From Paraburkholderia sp. SG-MS1 (GTDB lineage: Bacteria; Pseudomonadota; Gammaproteobacteria; Burkholderiales; Burkholderiaceae), in the NCBI RefSeq assembly GCF_012275575.1, contig NZ_NPIH01000230.1:1-64000 (forward strand): a stretch of 64,000 nucleotides of DNA. The letters run 5' to 3'. A program made the position numbers and the translations under genes. Under the pieces are notes generated by a model. It searched no databases. It saw only the letters and a program-made list of their open reading frames with translations, and was not told the origin of the DNA. This document shows, piece after piece, positions 1 to 8,805 of the stretch. How positions within the stretch are numbered: the stretch's first letter is position 1; every line of letters starts with the position of its first letter.

Positions 1-159
1 GCAAGATACAGATGTCGTGTTTCGCAGCGGATGTCATGCTGGGCGTTTCCGGTCGGACTGCGGGGCCCAGCATGCGTCAAGCCGAACTGGTGACACTGAA
101 CATGCGCGAACTCGACCGTTTGAAGGTGGTACAGGCCGTTTGCGAGCGGCGCCTGAAGC

Positions 160-645
160 ATGACCGGACCCTTCCCCCCCACACTCAAGGTCGCCAGCGT
201 GTCCCTGCTAGAACTGGTCGCTGGAAAGATCCACGATCACATTCCACGCGGCCGGTGGCGTCTGCCCGAATATCAGCGCCCTTACCGCTGGAGCAGCGAA
301 CAGGTTGCACAGTTGGCGGATGACCTCGCCCCCCATCTCGAACGGGCATGGGGGCATGACTACTACCTCGGCAGTCTGATCCTGCACCAAAGCGACAACG
401 GCTGGCTGAACATCATCGATGGGCTGCGGCGGCTAAAAACAATGAATGACAACAATCGACTACTGCTTGAATTTTGGTTCTTACTCGGTTCACGATGTCA
501 GTGGACACCCTCACCATCCCTTTCACGAATGCGGCCGAGAAACGTCAGCGCAGGTGACCACAAGTTGATATGCCGCGACCATTGTCAAGAAGGATCAATC
601 CAATCAAGCAGTCGCCTTTGTCCAGAAACGATCTCGCCTACGTAG
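160..645 (+). pseudogene. Truncated DUF262 (GmrSD N-terminal-like) fragment
   Basis: The first ~95 residues match the start of DUF262 proteins: the motif YQRPYRWSSEQV, then YYLGSLILHQ, then NIIDGLRRLKT, which corresponds to the usual DGQQRLTT nucleotide-binding motif. DUF262 proteins normally run to several hundred residues. Here recognisable similarity stops at about base 450 and the remaining frame is low-complexity non-homologous sequence ending at 645. Members of this family act in modification-dependent restriction (GmrSD) or related defence, but this copy lacks the rest of the domain and any HNH/DUF1524 part. The QQ-to-LR change in the key motif also suggests decay. I see no partner gene nearby. 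Confidence 0.6.
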
Positions 646-683
646 TGCCCTGCCCGGCTATCCACCAGCCGATAGACGATTTG

Positions 684-696
684 TCCACCCTGTGGA
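684..696. promoter_or_regulatory. IclR-type palindrome, copy 1
   Basis: TCCACCCTGTGGA, inside the longer match TGTCCACCCTGTGGAAA, is identical in its 13-bp core to the sites at 13299 and 14319 that surround the iclR gene. It lies about 115 bp before the DUF4148 gene. Binding by the IclR protein is inferred from the repetition and placement. Confidence 0.6.
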
Positions 697-810
697 AATC
701 AATCTGATTTAGTGAGGTCTAGGTGTTTATCCCAATGCGGATAACCCTTAGATTGATCTCATCGCTGCAAAGTTGATTTCGCGGCTAACAACGTTCCTGG
801 AAGGCTCAAC

Positions 811-1083
811 ATGCAAACGCTCATCAACGCAATCCTCGTCATCGCTGCACTTGTCGCCCCTGCACTCGCACAGGCGCAATCGAACGCGCCCCAGCCCGTT
901 ACACGTGCTGAAGTTCATGCGAGCCTGGTGCAACTCGAGAAGGCCGGCTACAACCCCTACACGAATGAATCGCTCTATCCGATTACTCTGCAACGCGCGG
1001 AAGCCAAGATCGCACAGCAGCAGGCGGGTACAAGTACAGCGTATGGCCCGGCATCGAACGGTACGTTTGATGCCGGAAAGTGA
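811..1083 (+). CDS. DUF4148 family small secreted protein
   Basis: This is a 90-residue protein with an N-terminal signal peptide (hydrophobic residues 5-20, cleavage likely after AQA) followed by a DUF4148 domain: TRAEVHASLVQLEKAGYNP, then YPITLQRAEAKIAQQQ. The family is abundant in Burkholderia and its members are small exported proteins of unknown function, often clearly regulated by growth conditions. A ribosome binding site (GGAAGG) precedes the ATG. The gene is followed by a strong hairpin, so it is probably monocistronic. The palindrome at 684 suggests it could respond to the IclR regulator encoded at 13.4 kb. Family assignment is firm; no function is known. Confidence 0.85.
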   Translation: MQTLINAILVIAALVAPALAQAQSNAPQPVTRAEVHASLVQLEKAGYNPYTNESLYPITLQRAEAKIAQQQAGTSTAYGPASNGTFDAGK

Positions 1084-1124
1084 TGCGTACGGGCCAGACG
1101 CGCGACGCAAAATCTGAAGACGTG

Positions 1125-1166
1125 GAGCGCCGCCTCACATCACGAGTGAGGCAGCGCTCGGTCTTT
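1125..1166 (+). terminator. Hairpin terminator after the DUF4148 gene
   Basis: Arms at 1125-1138 and 1146-1159 pair over 14 bases with one mismatch (GAGCGCCGCCTCAC with GTGAGGCAGCGCTC). They are followed by GGTCTTTCG, a weak U-rich tail. The position between the DUF4148 gene and a convergent pseudogene suits a terminator. Confidence 0.7.
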
Positions 1167-1201
1167 CGTGACGCGCTATATGTCGTAGCGTGGTTTGCAA
1201 G

Positions 1202-2476
1202 CTAAGCAACCGCATCCAGCGATTTCGAAGGGGCATTCACCTCAGCATCTACAACACGCCAGAGTCCTAACGGAGCTGCCTCGTGCAGTACCTCCGGAAG
1301 CAACGAATCCGGCAAGTCCTGATAGCACACTGGCCGAATGAAGCGGTCGATCGCCGATGCGCCCACCCACGTGCACATCGAATTTGACGTTGAAGGGCCC
1401 CGAGAACCATCGCGTGACAGACTTCGACGCCGGTCGGGAAACCATTCACCCATATGCGCCCGGCTTTGCGTTCGAGTACCGCTAGCAGTCGCTGCGCATT
1501 ACGATAAGCAACTGCGTCGATCTGCAGCATGACAGTAAGCTGTCACTCAACATGCTCAGCGACCTTCAGCATGTCATCAAAAATCACGCGCACGAACGAC
1601 AATCGAAGCCGGGCCGAACATTTCATTCTGGAGATCCGGCGAAGCTAGCAAGCGCTGCCCACGGGTAACGTAGAGCACCGCCTCCCGAGCTCGGCTTTGC
1701 TCCAGCACTTTCGCCTTGCGCCACCGGGCCACGCCGACGCGAGTTAGCGCCAGCCCGCCTTGTCGGGAGCCGGTGAAGGCAACCGCATTGATGGCGCGAT
1801 GTGATACCAGCGCTCCGCCCAATTGACGGCCAGTCCCAAACAAAAGCGAGAACACACCTTCCGGCAGTGACATCTCTCTGACTGCCGTCTGGATCGCGCG
1901 TCCGACGAGTTCCGATATTCCAAGATGCGCACTGTGTGCCTTCACGATCACGGGTGCGCCAGCCGCGAGTGCAGACGCCGTATCACAGCCTGCAACCGGA
2001 AATGCGAGTGCGAAGTTGCTTGCACCAAACACTGCGACGGGGCCAAGCGGCACTTTCGCCATGCGCAGGTCCACGCGCGGCATCGGTTGACGTTCGGGCT
2101 GGGCGTGATCGATCGCCGCGCTGAGAAACCTCCCGTCACGTACCACCTTGCCGAAGAGTCGCAACTGATCGACGGTTCCTCTACGCTCACCCTGCGGACG
2201 CTGTGTCGGCAAGGCGCTCTCCGCATGGGCCCGCTCGATGAGTTAATCACCAATCTGCACAATGTCGCTGGCAATGACTTCGAGGAACTCCGCACGCCTG
2301 GCAAGTGGAACGTACCTACAAATATCGAAGGCATCTCCGGCCAGTGACGCGGCGCGCTCCACTTCAACCGTGCCACCCAATCCGAAATCCGGTTCCGGTA
2401 TTTTCATGTTCGCGGCTGGATTGAACGCGCGTTGTGAACGCTCGGTGCCGCGCACCGCAGCACCACCGATTAGCAT
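1202..2476 (-). pseudogene. Decayed 2,5-dioxovalerate (KGSA) dehydrogenase
   Basis: Three frames on the minus strand together follow the intact aldehyde dehydrogenase at 16865-18454. An N-terminal part (2243-2476, starting MLIGGAAVRG) is followed by a middle part (1577-2212, with [19 protein letters not shown] and [11 protein letters not shown]). Two overlapping C-terminal pieces at 1202-1530 carry [18 protein letters not shown] and AIDRFIRPVCYQDLPDSLLP. After the GSRQGGLAL motif the sequence jumps directly to [19 protein letters not shown], so about 150 residues including the catalytic Glu and Cys region are missing. At least two further frame changes are present. It cannot encode an active enzyme. 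Origin by duplication or independent acquisition cannot be decided here. Confidence 0.85.
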
Positions 2477-2543
2477 TTGCCAGTAACAGGCATGAAGGTA
2501 TCGTCCTTGCAGATCGCTCAAAGAACTCGATTGTGATGGCCAC

Positions 2544-3833
2544 TCACGTAGGCATTTCGTCGTTGACCTTTGGAGCCCACTCGCGTCGCATCAGTCCGAC
2601 GGCACTCACTGCCCCTAAAGCCAGGAACACGCAGACGGACAGCATCGGAAGCGTATAGCTCCCACCAATATGTAGCAGCCAACCACACAGGCTGGCGGAC
2701 ACGCCACCAGCCAGACTGGTGGAAACTGTCAACAGCCCGGTGTTCAGACCGATCGCGGGTTTCGGAATCAGCGTCAACTTCGACAGGGCCAGATTGTTTG
2801 CAGTGGTCAGCCCTACAAGCGACAGCGAAGCCACGTTCCAGAACAGAGCCATTTCCTGTGACTTCGCATATGCCCCGAACAGGATGGTCATCCCACCGAT
2901 TGATCCCGCAACGATAAAAGTCTTGCGAACAACCAACGCATCTCGCCCTCGCGCAATGATGCGATCAGCAGCCCATCCTGCCGTTACCGCAACGAACGCA
3001 ACACAGATAAAACTCGCAAATGTGTACAACCCCGACCTCATCAGCGTAAGCCCGCGTTGCTCCACCAGATACGACGGCATCCAGGTCGCGCAATAGAAAA
3101 CGAAGTAGCTGTAGCTGAACGTCATGATGAATCCGCCCCACACCACCGGACTCACCAACAAATTACGCAGCGGAACGCTGAGCGCACGACGTTTTGCCGC
3201 AGCAAGTTGCTCGCGTGAAGGAAAATCGTTATTGACCATGATCAGCCAGGGAATGAGCCAGATCATGCCTACCATCCCCGTAATCACGAACATGGCTTTC
3301 CAGGAATAGGCGACGATCAACCAGGCTGCAGCAGCCGCGCCAATCGCTGGGCCAACTTTACCGCCCAGAGAAAAGATACCGGTTGCCGAGCCCTTGCGCG
3401 ATTCATCGAAGTGGTTCGCAATGTAACGATAGCTCGCGGGAAGGACAATGGCTTCACTCGCACCGATGAGCAGACGCACAAGGATCAGCGATGTCAGGCT
3501 ATTGGACAAGCCCGTGGCAGCTGCGGCCAGACACCAGAGTGAAAAGCAGATGGCATACGGCCATTTGACGCCATACCGATCGACAACCCATCCCATCGGT
3601 AGCTGCAACGCCGCATAGGACCAGAACACCGCGGAGCCCAGCCATCCTCGCTCAACACTCGTCAGCGCAAATTCGTGGACGAAGCTCTTGTCGGCCAGCG
3701 CCGACGACAGACTCGTGCGATCGATAAATGAGATCAACCAGCCTACGGTAAGCAAAGCAAGAATAGTCCAAGGTTTTTCCGCTGACGAACGGCTTAAGCC
3801 ATTTGCTCCGGTCATCTCGATGTTCCTGTTCAT
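2544..3833 (-). CDS. MFS transporter, ACS (anion:cation symporter) type
   Basis: A 429-residue, 12-helix major facilitator protein. The N-terminal segment carries LISFIDRTSLSSALADKSF and the loop WVVDRYGVKWPYAICF (MFS motif A region). I chose the ATG at 3833 because GGGAG stands 5 bases before it; an upstream in-frame extension lacks a ribosome binding site. The protein is clearly paralogous to the transporter at 35883-37160: the same DRTS signature, the same SYRxI-x-NFDES region and similar ends (SPKVxxx). ACS transporters import organic acids such as hexuronates, galactarate or aromatic acids. It is convergent with nothing and follows the porin gene by about 90 bases on the same strand, so porin and permease may form one uptake route. 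The substrate is unknown. Confidence 0.85.
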   Translation of the reverse strand: MNRNIEMTGANGLSRSSAEKPWTILALLTVGWLISFIDRTSLSSALADKSFVHEFALTSVERGWLGSAVFWSYAALQLPMGWVVDRYGVKWPYAICFSLWCLAAAATGLSNSLTSLILVRLLIGASEAIVLPASYRYIANHFDESRKGSATGIFSLGGKVGPAIGAAAAAWLIVAYSWKAMFVITGMVGMIWLIPWLIMVNNDFPSREQLAAAKRRALSVPLRNLLVSPVVWGGFIMTFSYSYFVFYCATWMPSYLVEQRGLTLMRSGLYTFASFICVAFVAVTAGWAADRIIARGRDALVVRKTFIVAGSIGGMTILFGAYAKSQEMALFWNVASLSLVGLTTANNLALSKLTLIPKPAIGLNTGLLTVSTSLAGGVSASLCGWLLHIGGSYTLPMLSVCVFLALGAVSAVGLMRREWAPKVNDEMPT

Positions 3834-3923
3834 ACAAACTCCCGACTCAATGCAACGCTCTTCAATCTGCAAGTCAACACATCCACCTTTTGCATCCACG
3901 ATTTTTTACGGCGTTGCAGGCGC

Positions 3924-4955
3924 TCAGAATGAGTGATTGATACCAACCGCTGCGCCGATCTGATGCGGGATTTTCTGGGTGTTCAACGATGCGTTGGTCA
4001 CGTAGCTTCCTCTGTACTTGGTGTAATCGACTTCGGCGTAGAGCAAGGTCGCCTTGGACAACGCATAAGTAATGCTCCCGATCCCGATACTCCGCTTCCC
4101 ACTCTGATTCGGCAAATCAGTAATGTAATATGCCGCACCCAGACGTACGCTCGGACCAAGGTCATAGGTAGCACCGCCCCAGTAGTTGAGCGTTCGGATA
4201 TCGGCAATCGGTTGCGTCTGCACCTGGTTATCGTTCATGTATCCGCCAGCAAAACGCACTGGCCCGAACGTCAGTTCAGCACCCAACGTGTAATAGTTGT
4301 CCGGTTGATAAACTTTGGCCGCACCCACCTGAAGCGAACGGTACGCGTACGCGCCGCCCACTTTCAACCAGTTCCACTTGTACTGCAAACCCACGCTCCG
4401 CGCCGATGCATCGTTGAACTCCCCGGCGACTCCACCGAACGAGTTGTCTGCGCTAAACGTCAAGCCACCCACGCTGCCGACGTACTTAACGTCGTTGCTT
4501 ACCCGAAACCCCGCGGACGCGCCCGACACCGGAATCAATGTCGGGTACAGAAGGTTAAAAGGATCGTAGTCGTATGTGACATCGTGCGCGATTGTAAATT
4601 GCCGACCAATGACGACCTTCCCATACGGGCCTCCAACGCCGATATAAGAAGCCCGGTTGAACAACTGGCTGGTTGTGTTGTCCAGCGCACCACTGGCAAG
4701 ATAGAAGCCAGTTTCCAGTCTAAAAAAAGTAAACCAGCCCGCGCCCAACTGCTCCGAACCAGTGAAGACCACCCGGTTCGAGCTATACCACCCTCTGTTG
4801 TTCGTCGAATAAGTCGTGCCTGCGCTCGAATCGGTGTACCGGATACCGCCGTCAAGGACACCAGACAGAGTGACACTGCTCTGCGCGCGGGCGGCCCCGG
4901 CTATCGACCCCAACGCAGTCAGCAACAGAACTTTGCCGATCGTCTCCATACGCAT
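3924..4955 (-). CDS. Burkholderia-type trimeric outer-membrane porin
   Basis: A 343-residue Gram-negative porin with a signal peptide ending ARA before QSSVTLSGVLDGGIRY, which is the typical first beta strand of neisserial/Burkholderia porins. Alternating beta-strand patterns run to a C-terminal phenylalanine (GINHSF) required for outer-membrane assembly. The start at 4955 is preceded by GGAG with 6 bases of spacing; a TTG 12 bases upstream is less likely. It lies downstream of the catabolic genes and upstream of an MFS gene on the same strand, so it probably provides the outer-membrane entry for their substrate. A second porin lies at 41710. Confidence 0.9.
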   Translation of the reverse strand: MRMETIGKVLLLTALGSIAGAARAQSSVTLSGVLDGGIRYTDSSAGTTYSTNNRGWYSSNRVVFTGSEQLGAGWFTFFRLETGFYLASGALDNTTSQLFNRASYIGVGGPYGKVVIGRQFTIAHDVTYDYDPFNLLYPTLIPVSGASAGFRVSNDVKYVGSVGGLTFSADNSFGGVAGEFNDASARSVGLQYKWNWLKVGGAYAYRSLQVGAAKVYQPDNYYTLGAELTFGPVRFAGGYMNDNQVQTQPIADIRTLNYWGGATYDLGPSVRLGAAYYITDLPNQSGKRSIGIGSITYALSKATLLYAEVDYTKYRGSYVTNASLNTQKIPHQIGAAVGINHSF

Positions 4956-5056
4956 CAACGTCTCCAATTTAAATTATATTTTGTAGTACACCTATATTTG
5001 ATCGATGCCCGACCCTATCGGGTCAAGCGATCTTCACAAATATCGACGTCCGTCGC

Positions 5057-5953
5057 TCAACCAAGGCTTCCAGTCACATCATCGAACAGCTCTTCAACAC
5101 TCAGCTTGTGAGGAATAATCTGCTGCTCGAAAGCCCAGTCGATGGCGAGTTGAAGGCCTTTCCGATTTGCTTCTAGCCCGATCGGTGGAAATAGGGCTGG
5201 CAAACCCTCCGCCTGCTCGCGGCTCTCGAGGATCATCCGGTAGATGTCCCGCACGATTTCCGGGTGCCGCTTCGAAAGATCCTGGTGCACGACGAACATA
5301 TGGTTGATGGGCACCACATTCTCTCGCGCGAACCAGTCTTTGGCCGCGATCTGAGCATCTGGAATGAGCGTACGCACACGCGCATCCTTCGGCATGTCCG
5401 GTGCTCCGAGCAAAGCCGCAGCCAGTTCGCCGTCGAGCATCCGCTGAGCGATCGAAGTGCATCTGGGCAGACGTTCGCAAAACGGCGGATCGACGTACTC
5501 GGCGAGGTGTCCGTCTTCGAGCGTCGTCCACGTGACCTTGTCGAGATCCACACCGTATTCATGCCTCAGAATTCCGCGAACCCAGAGGCCAGTGGTCTGC
5601 GCGTACGAACGCACGCCAACCTTCTTGCCCTCGATATCCTTTGGAAGAAGTTCTCCAAACGCCGAGTTGTACACTGCGCAATGGTGCTGCAACCGACCGA
5701 GAATCGGTGCTGGTAGCAACACATAGGGCTTACCGAACGCCTTTGCCTGAAGGAAAGTCACGATCGCCAATTCACCGGCATTGAACGCGTTCTCACGCAA
5801 CATCGCCTTGAAGCCGTTGTGCGCGGGTGACGGACCGCAATAATCCAGGTTGACGATATCCGAGATCACCCGGCCATCTCTCATCGCCCGTGTGATCGGA
5901 TGATTGTCCAGATTCACCCGCAAGGTCGGCTTTTGGGTTTGAGTCGTCGACAT
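5057..5953 (-). CDS. Pht5-like (4,5-dihydroxyphthalate decarboxylase/PBP2-fold) protein
   Basis: A 298-residue protein of the periplasmic-binding-protein fold group that includes 4,5-dihydroxyphthalate decarboxylase. It starts RVNLDNHPITRAMRDGRV and contains KKVGVRSYAQTTGLWVRGIL and an EYGVDLDKVTW segment, all typical of that group. The ATG at 5953 gives no signal peptide, which favours a cytoplasmic enzyme over a transporter binding protein. That ATG lies one base after the stop of the upstream aldolase gene, so the two are translationally linked. If it is a decarboxylase, it would act on an ortho-dihydroxylated aromatic diacid, fitting the LigI/LigJ-like enzymes in the same operon. The reaction itself is not proven by sequence. 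Confidence 0.65.
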   Translation of the reverse strand: MSTTQTQKPTLRVNLDNHPITRAMRDGRVISDIVNLDYCGPSPAHNGFKAMLRENAFNAGELAIVTFLQAKAFGKPYVLLPAPILGRLQHHCAVYNSAFGELLPKDIEGKKVGVRSYAQTTGLWVRGILRHEYGVDLDKVTWTTLEDGHLAEYVDPPFCERLPRCTSIAQRMLDGELAAALLGAPDMPKDARVRTLIPDAQIAAKDWFARENVVPINHMFVVHQDLSKRHPEIVRDIYRMILESREQAEGLPALFPPIGLEANRKGLQLAIDWAFEQQIIPHKLSVEELFDDVTGSLG

Positions 5954-5954
5954 A

Positions 5955-6812
5955 TCAATAGCCAGCCATTTCGCGCGTTTCATTGACGATGCCATAACTA
6001 CGCGACGGCGCCGACATCAGGAATCGATACCCTTCCTGCAGGACCCGCTGGTGATTCTTCGCCGTCACATGCGGATGCCCCACCACTACACCGTGTTTGC
6101 GGCAAGTCTCCACGATCTTGCCCATTGCGCCGAGCACTTCGGGATGCTCATACTGACGCGCATAGCCAAGCTGCTGGCTCAAGTCACCTTCACCGATCAG
6201 GATAAAGCCGATGCCAGGCACATTCGCAAGGATGTCGTCGAGATTTTCGATCGCCTCCACGCTTTCGCACATCAAGCCAACGAGAATCTCACCCTGCGGC
6301 GCCAGCGGCCATACGTCCGCCTTTGCGTAATAGTCAGCCATGCTCAAGCCCCAGTAGCGTGCGGCTGTGCCTGGGCCATCGCCCCTCACGCCCTTCGGTT
6401 CGTAAAGCGGCGCGTTCTTCGGCCTTGCATAACGGCACGATGCCACTGCGTTGTATGCTTGCTCGACGGTCGATACATGAGGCCACACCACACCATAACA
6501 GCCGCGATCGAGAACCTGCTTGGCGAATGCCTGGTTCATTTCAACGCCGTTAGAGGGAATCCGCGCGATCGGTGTCACACGTGGCGAAATAGATCCGGAA
6601 GCGGCAATCTCCTTCCGGTTCAACATGTATTGAAGCGCATCGCCGAGCGCCGACACATCATAGGGGTTGTGTTCCATCTCGAACACAATGCCGTCATAAG
6701 GCGCGTCGCTCATTTCAACGGCCGTTTGCTTGTCGAGTTTGGCGAAGGCCGTCAGTGCCGGCTTGCCCGATTCGAAAGCACGGATGATGCTGTTCAGGCG
6801 CGCATCACTCAT
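5955..6812 (-). CDS. HpcH/HpaI-family aldolase
   Basis: A 285-residue TIM-barrel aldolase of the HpcH/HpaI/citrate lyase beta family. Features seen are the segment YDGIVFEMEHNPYD near residue 40 (metal/substrate loop, with FEMEHN in place of the usual DxEHx), RIPSNGVEMNQAF, GVVWPHV, and GLMCESVEAIENLDDIL followed by GIGFILIGEGDLSQQLG. Such enzymes cleave 4-hydroxy-2-oxo acids to pyruvate plus an aldehyde or keto acid using a divalent metal. In this operon it follows LigJ, so a 4-carboxy-4-hydroxy-2-oxoadipate-like substrate is a reasonable guess. AGGAG lies 8 bases before the ATG. Confidence 0.75.
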   Translation of the reverse strand: MSDARLNSIIRAFESGKPALTAFAKLDKQTAVEMSDAPYDGIVFEMEHNPYDVSALGDALQYMLNRKEIAASGSISPRVTPIARIPSNGVEMNQAFAKQVLDRGCYGVVWPHVSTVEQAYNAVASCRYARPKNAPLYEPKGVRGDGPGTAARYWGLSMADYYAKADVWPLAPQGEILVGLMCESVEAIENLDDILANVPGIGFILIGEGDLSQQLGYARQYEHPEVLGAMGKIVETCRKHGVVVGHPHVTAKNHQRVLQEGYRFLMSAPSRSYGIVNETREMAGY

Positions 6813-6871
6813 AAAAGGTTCTCCTGATTATAGTTTCAGTCCAGGCGCGGGGCACACCACGTGACATGGCA

Positions 6872-7720
6872 TCAAAGAAGTGTCGGGTACAGACGTTGTG
6901 CTGTTTTTCCGAGTATCCAATCCTGATCTTCGGCACTGAGACTTTCGAGGCTCGTGCGCATGACGCCGAGAATCTCGGCGAGCGTTCCAGGCGAGGTCGG
7001 AAAATTCGACCCCCATGCGAGCCGCTGCGCGCCAAATGTCTCCACGAGTGTCGGGAAGAACGTCTCCGGCGTAGCCAACCCGCTTCTCGCGTCTTCACAG
7101 TTTTTCGGCGTCAGCTTCAGATAGATGTTCCCGAACGACGCAAGCTCAAAAAAGCTCTCCGCCTTGCTGTACGGCGGACCTTCCTTGAGGTCGGGACGCG
7201 CCATGTGATCGATCACGATCGCAACGTCCGAAAAACGCTTCGCGAGCGCTTTGACCTGGGGCAGTCCGACAATGCCTGTGGTGATGCACATCGGCAACGT
7301 CAGTTCAGCACAGAGTTCCCAGGCAGGAAACGTGCGCGGATCTTCCAGAACACTGGGATCGAATGCTTTTGTGCTACCACCGGTGAATAGCCGCAAGCCG
7401 ACAAGACCGCGCTCGATCCAACGGCGTATTGTTGCCGGCGCATCCGGTTGCAGAACATCGACAGAACCGACTGGCACGAGCCGCTCCGGATACTTCGCGC
7501 ATCCCTCCACGACGTAGCGGTTGTCAAACCCGTAGGTTGTCGACGAGTGCACCACTGCGGCCTTCGCGATGCCCGCCTGATCCATCGCTTCTATCAGCGT
7601 CTCGACCGTAGTCGGGCGCTCCTTCGACCATTCAGAGCGCTTACCGAACAAAGGCGCCGGCGGGTAGCGGGTCTCGTCGTCGGAAATAATGTGCGGGTGA
7701 ATATCTATAATTTGAGTCAT
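6872..7720 (-). CDS. Amidohydrolase family 2 (TIM-barrel) protein
   Basis: A 282-residue metal-dependent hydrolase of the amidohydrolase_2 family. The N-terminal IDIHPHI gives the HxH metal pair; VIDHMARPD supplies the mid-barrel His, and GSNFPTSPGT resembles the late Asp strand motif, with N where D is usual (GSDxP). The family includes PDC lactonases, decarboxylases such as gamma-resorcylate decarboxylase, and oxalomesaconate hydratases. It sits between the LigJ gene (12-base gap) and the aldolase gene (59-base gap). Substitution of Asp by Asn in the last motif may alter metal binding. The substrate is unknown. Confidence 0.75.
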   Translation of the reverse strand: MTQIIDIHPHIISDDETRYPPAPLFGKRSEWSKERPTTVETLIEAMDQAGIAKAAVVHSSTTYGFDNRYVVEGCAKYPERLVPVGSVDVLQPDAPATIRRWIERGLVGLRLFTGGSTKAFDPSVLEDPRTFPAWELCAELTLPMCITTGIVGLPQVKALAKRFSDVAIVIDHMARPDLKEGPPYSKAESFFELASFGNIYLKLTPKNCEDARSGLATPETFFPTLVETFGAQRLAWGSNFPTSPGTLAEILGVMRTSLESLSAEDQDWILGKTAQRLYPTLL

Positions 7721-7732
7721 GACACTTCCGTT

Positions 7733-8758
7733 TCATTTGCCTTGTGCCTTCAGGCGCTGATCCAGGCGCGGATAAACACGACGCACGTTCCCCTCGAAAA
7801 TCTTGAAGCGATCGTCGTCGGTCAATGCCTCGCAAGCATCGAGATAGCGTTTCGTGTCGTCGAAGTACTGTCCTGTAGCCGGGTCTTTACCGCGCACCGC
7901 GCCGATCATTTCCGAGCCGAACAACACGTTGTCCGCCGGAATGACTTTGGTCAACAGTTCTACCCCCGGCTGGTGATACACGCAGGAGTCGAAGAAAATA
8001 TTGTCGAGCAGCCCTTCCAGCGGGCGCTCCCGCATTTCGAGCGACATCCCCCGATAGCGGCCCCAGTGATAGGGGACCGCACCGCCGCCGTGCGGAATAA
8101 CGAGGCGCAACGATGGGAAATCCGTGAACAGATCGGATTGCAGTATCTGCATGAACACTGAAGTATCGGCGTTCAGATAGTGCGCGCCTGTACCGTGAAA
8201 ACAGGGATTGCATGACGCTGCCACGTGAATCATCGCTGGTACGTCGAGATCGACGAGCGCTTCGTAAAGCGGATACCACTCGCGATCGGTCACGGGCTTG
8301 CCGGTCCAGTAACCGCCGCTGGGATCGGGGTTCAGGTTACAACCGACGAAGCCAAGCTCCTCGACACATCGACGCAACTCCGTAACCGAATTGCCCGGCG
8401 CCACACCCGGCGATTGCGGCAACTGGCAAACCGGCGCGAAGTTGTCCGGATAGAGTTCCGTCACACGATGAACGAGATCGTTTGAGAGTTCGGCCCATTC
8501 GATGCTGGTGCGCTCGTTACCCAGATGATGGCTCATCAAACCCGCGATCGGCGAGAACAGCGTGAGGTCGCTGCCGCGCTCGCGTTGCAACTTAAGCTGA
8601 CCATTGCCAATGGCCTCACGAATCTCGTCATCGCTAACAAAGGCGGCATCGCGCGACAGCGCGTTGGCCGGATCGTTCGCATGTTCGACCTGCTTCGCGC
8701 GCCAGTTCTTGAACGATGCAGGCACAGTCGTAAAGTGGCCGTGGCAATCGATGATCAT
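7733..8758 (-). CDS. ligJ: 4-oxalomesaconate hydratase, LigJ type
   Basis: A 341-residue protein that follows the LigJ family closely from end to end: MIIDCHGHF, LQRERGSDLTLFSPIAG, CNLNPDPSGGYWTGKP, VIPHGGGAVPYHWGR, FFDSCVYHQPGVELL, LFGSEMIGAVRG and GNVRRVYPRLD. LigJ hydrates 4-oxalomesaconate to 4-carboxy-4-hydroxy-2-oxoadipate in the protocatechuate 4,5-cleavage and gallate routes. The ATG at 8758 has AAGGAAG at good spacing. Upstream lies a LigI-like hydrolase that could supply oxalomesaconate, and downstream an HpcH-type aldolase that could split the product. This is the best functional marker of the operon. Confidence 0.85.
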   Translation of the reverse strand: MIIDCHGHFTTVPASFKNWRAKQVEHANDPANALSRDAAFVSDDEIREAIGNGQLKLQRERGSDLTLFSPIAGLMSHHLGNERTSIEWAELSNDLVHRVTELYPDNFAPVCQLPQSPGVAPGNSVTELRRCVEELGFVGCNLNPDPSGGYWTGKPVTDREWYPLYEALVDLDVPAMIHVAASCNPCFHGTGAHYLNADTSVFMQILQSDLFTDFPSLRLVIPHGGGAVPYHWGRYRGMSLEMRERPLEGLLDNIFFDSCVYHQPGVELLTKVIPADNVLFGSEMIGAVRGKDPATGQYFDDTKRYLDACEALTDDDRFKIFEGNVRRVYPRLDQRLKAQGK

Positions 8759-8805
8759 GTTGTCTTCCTTGGTTCGCCCTGCGGGAACACTGGGCAAAAA
8801 ATCTA

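Noticed and set aside
1197..1206. GCAAGCTAAG, a 10-base match to the middle of the shared ligM/metF promoter block
   Set aside because: It lies at the 3' end of the decayed dehydrogenase, lacks the flanking parts of the element and precedes no gene; probably chance.
3933..5111. A 392-codon open frame antisense to the porin gene
   Set aside because: The porin on the other strand has a signal peptide, beta-strand pattern and terminal Phe; the antisense frame has none.
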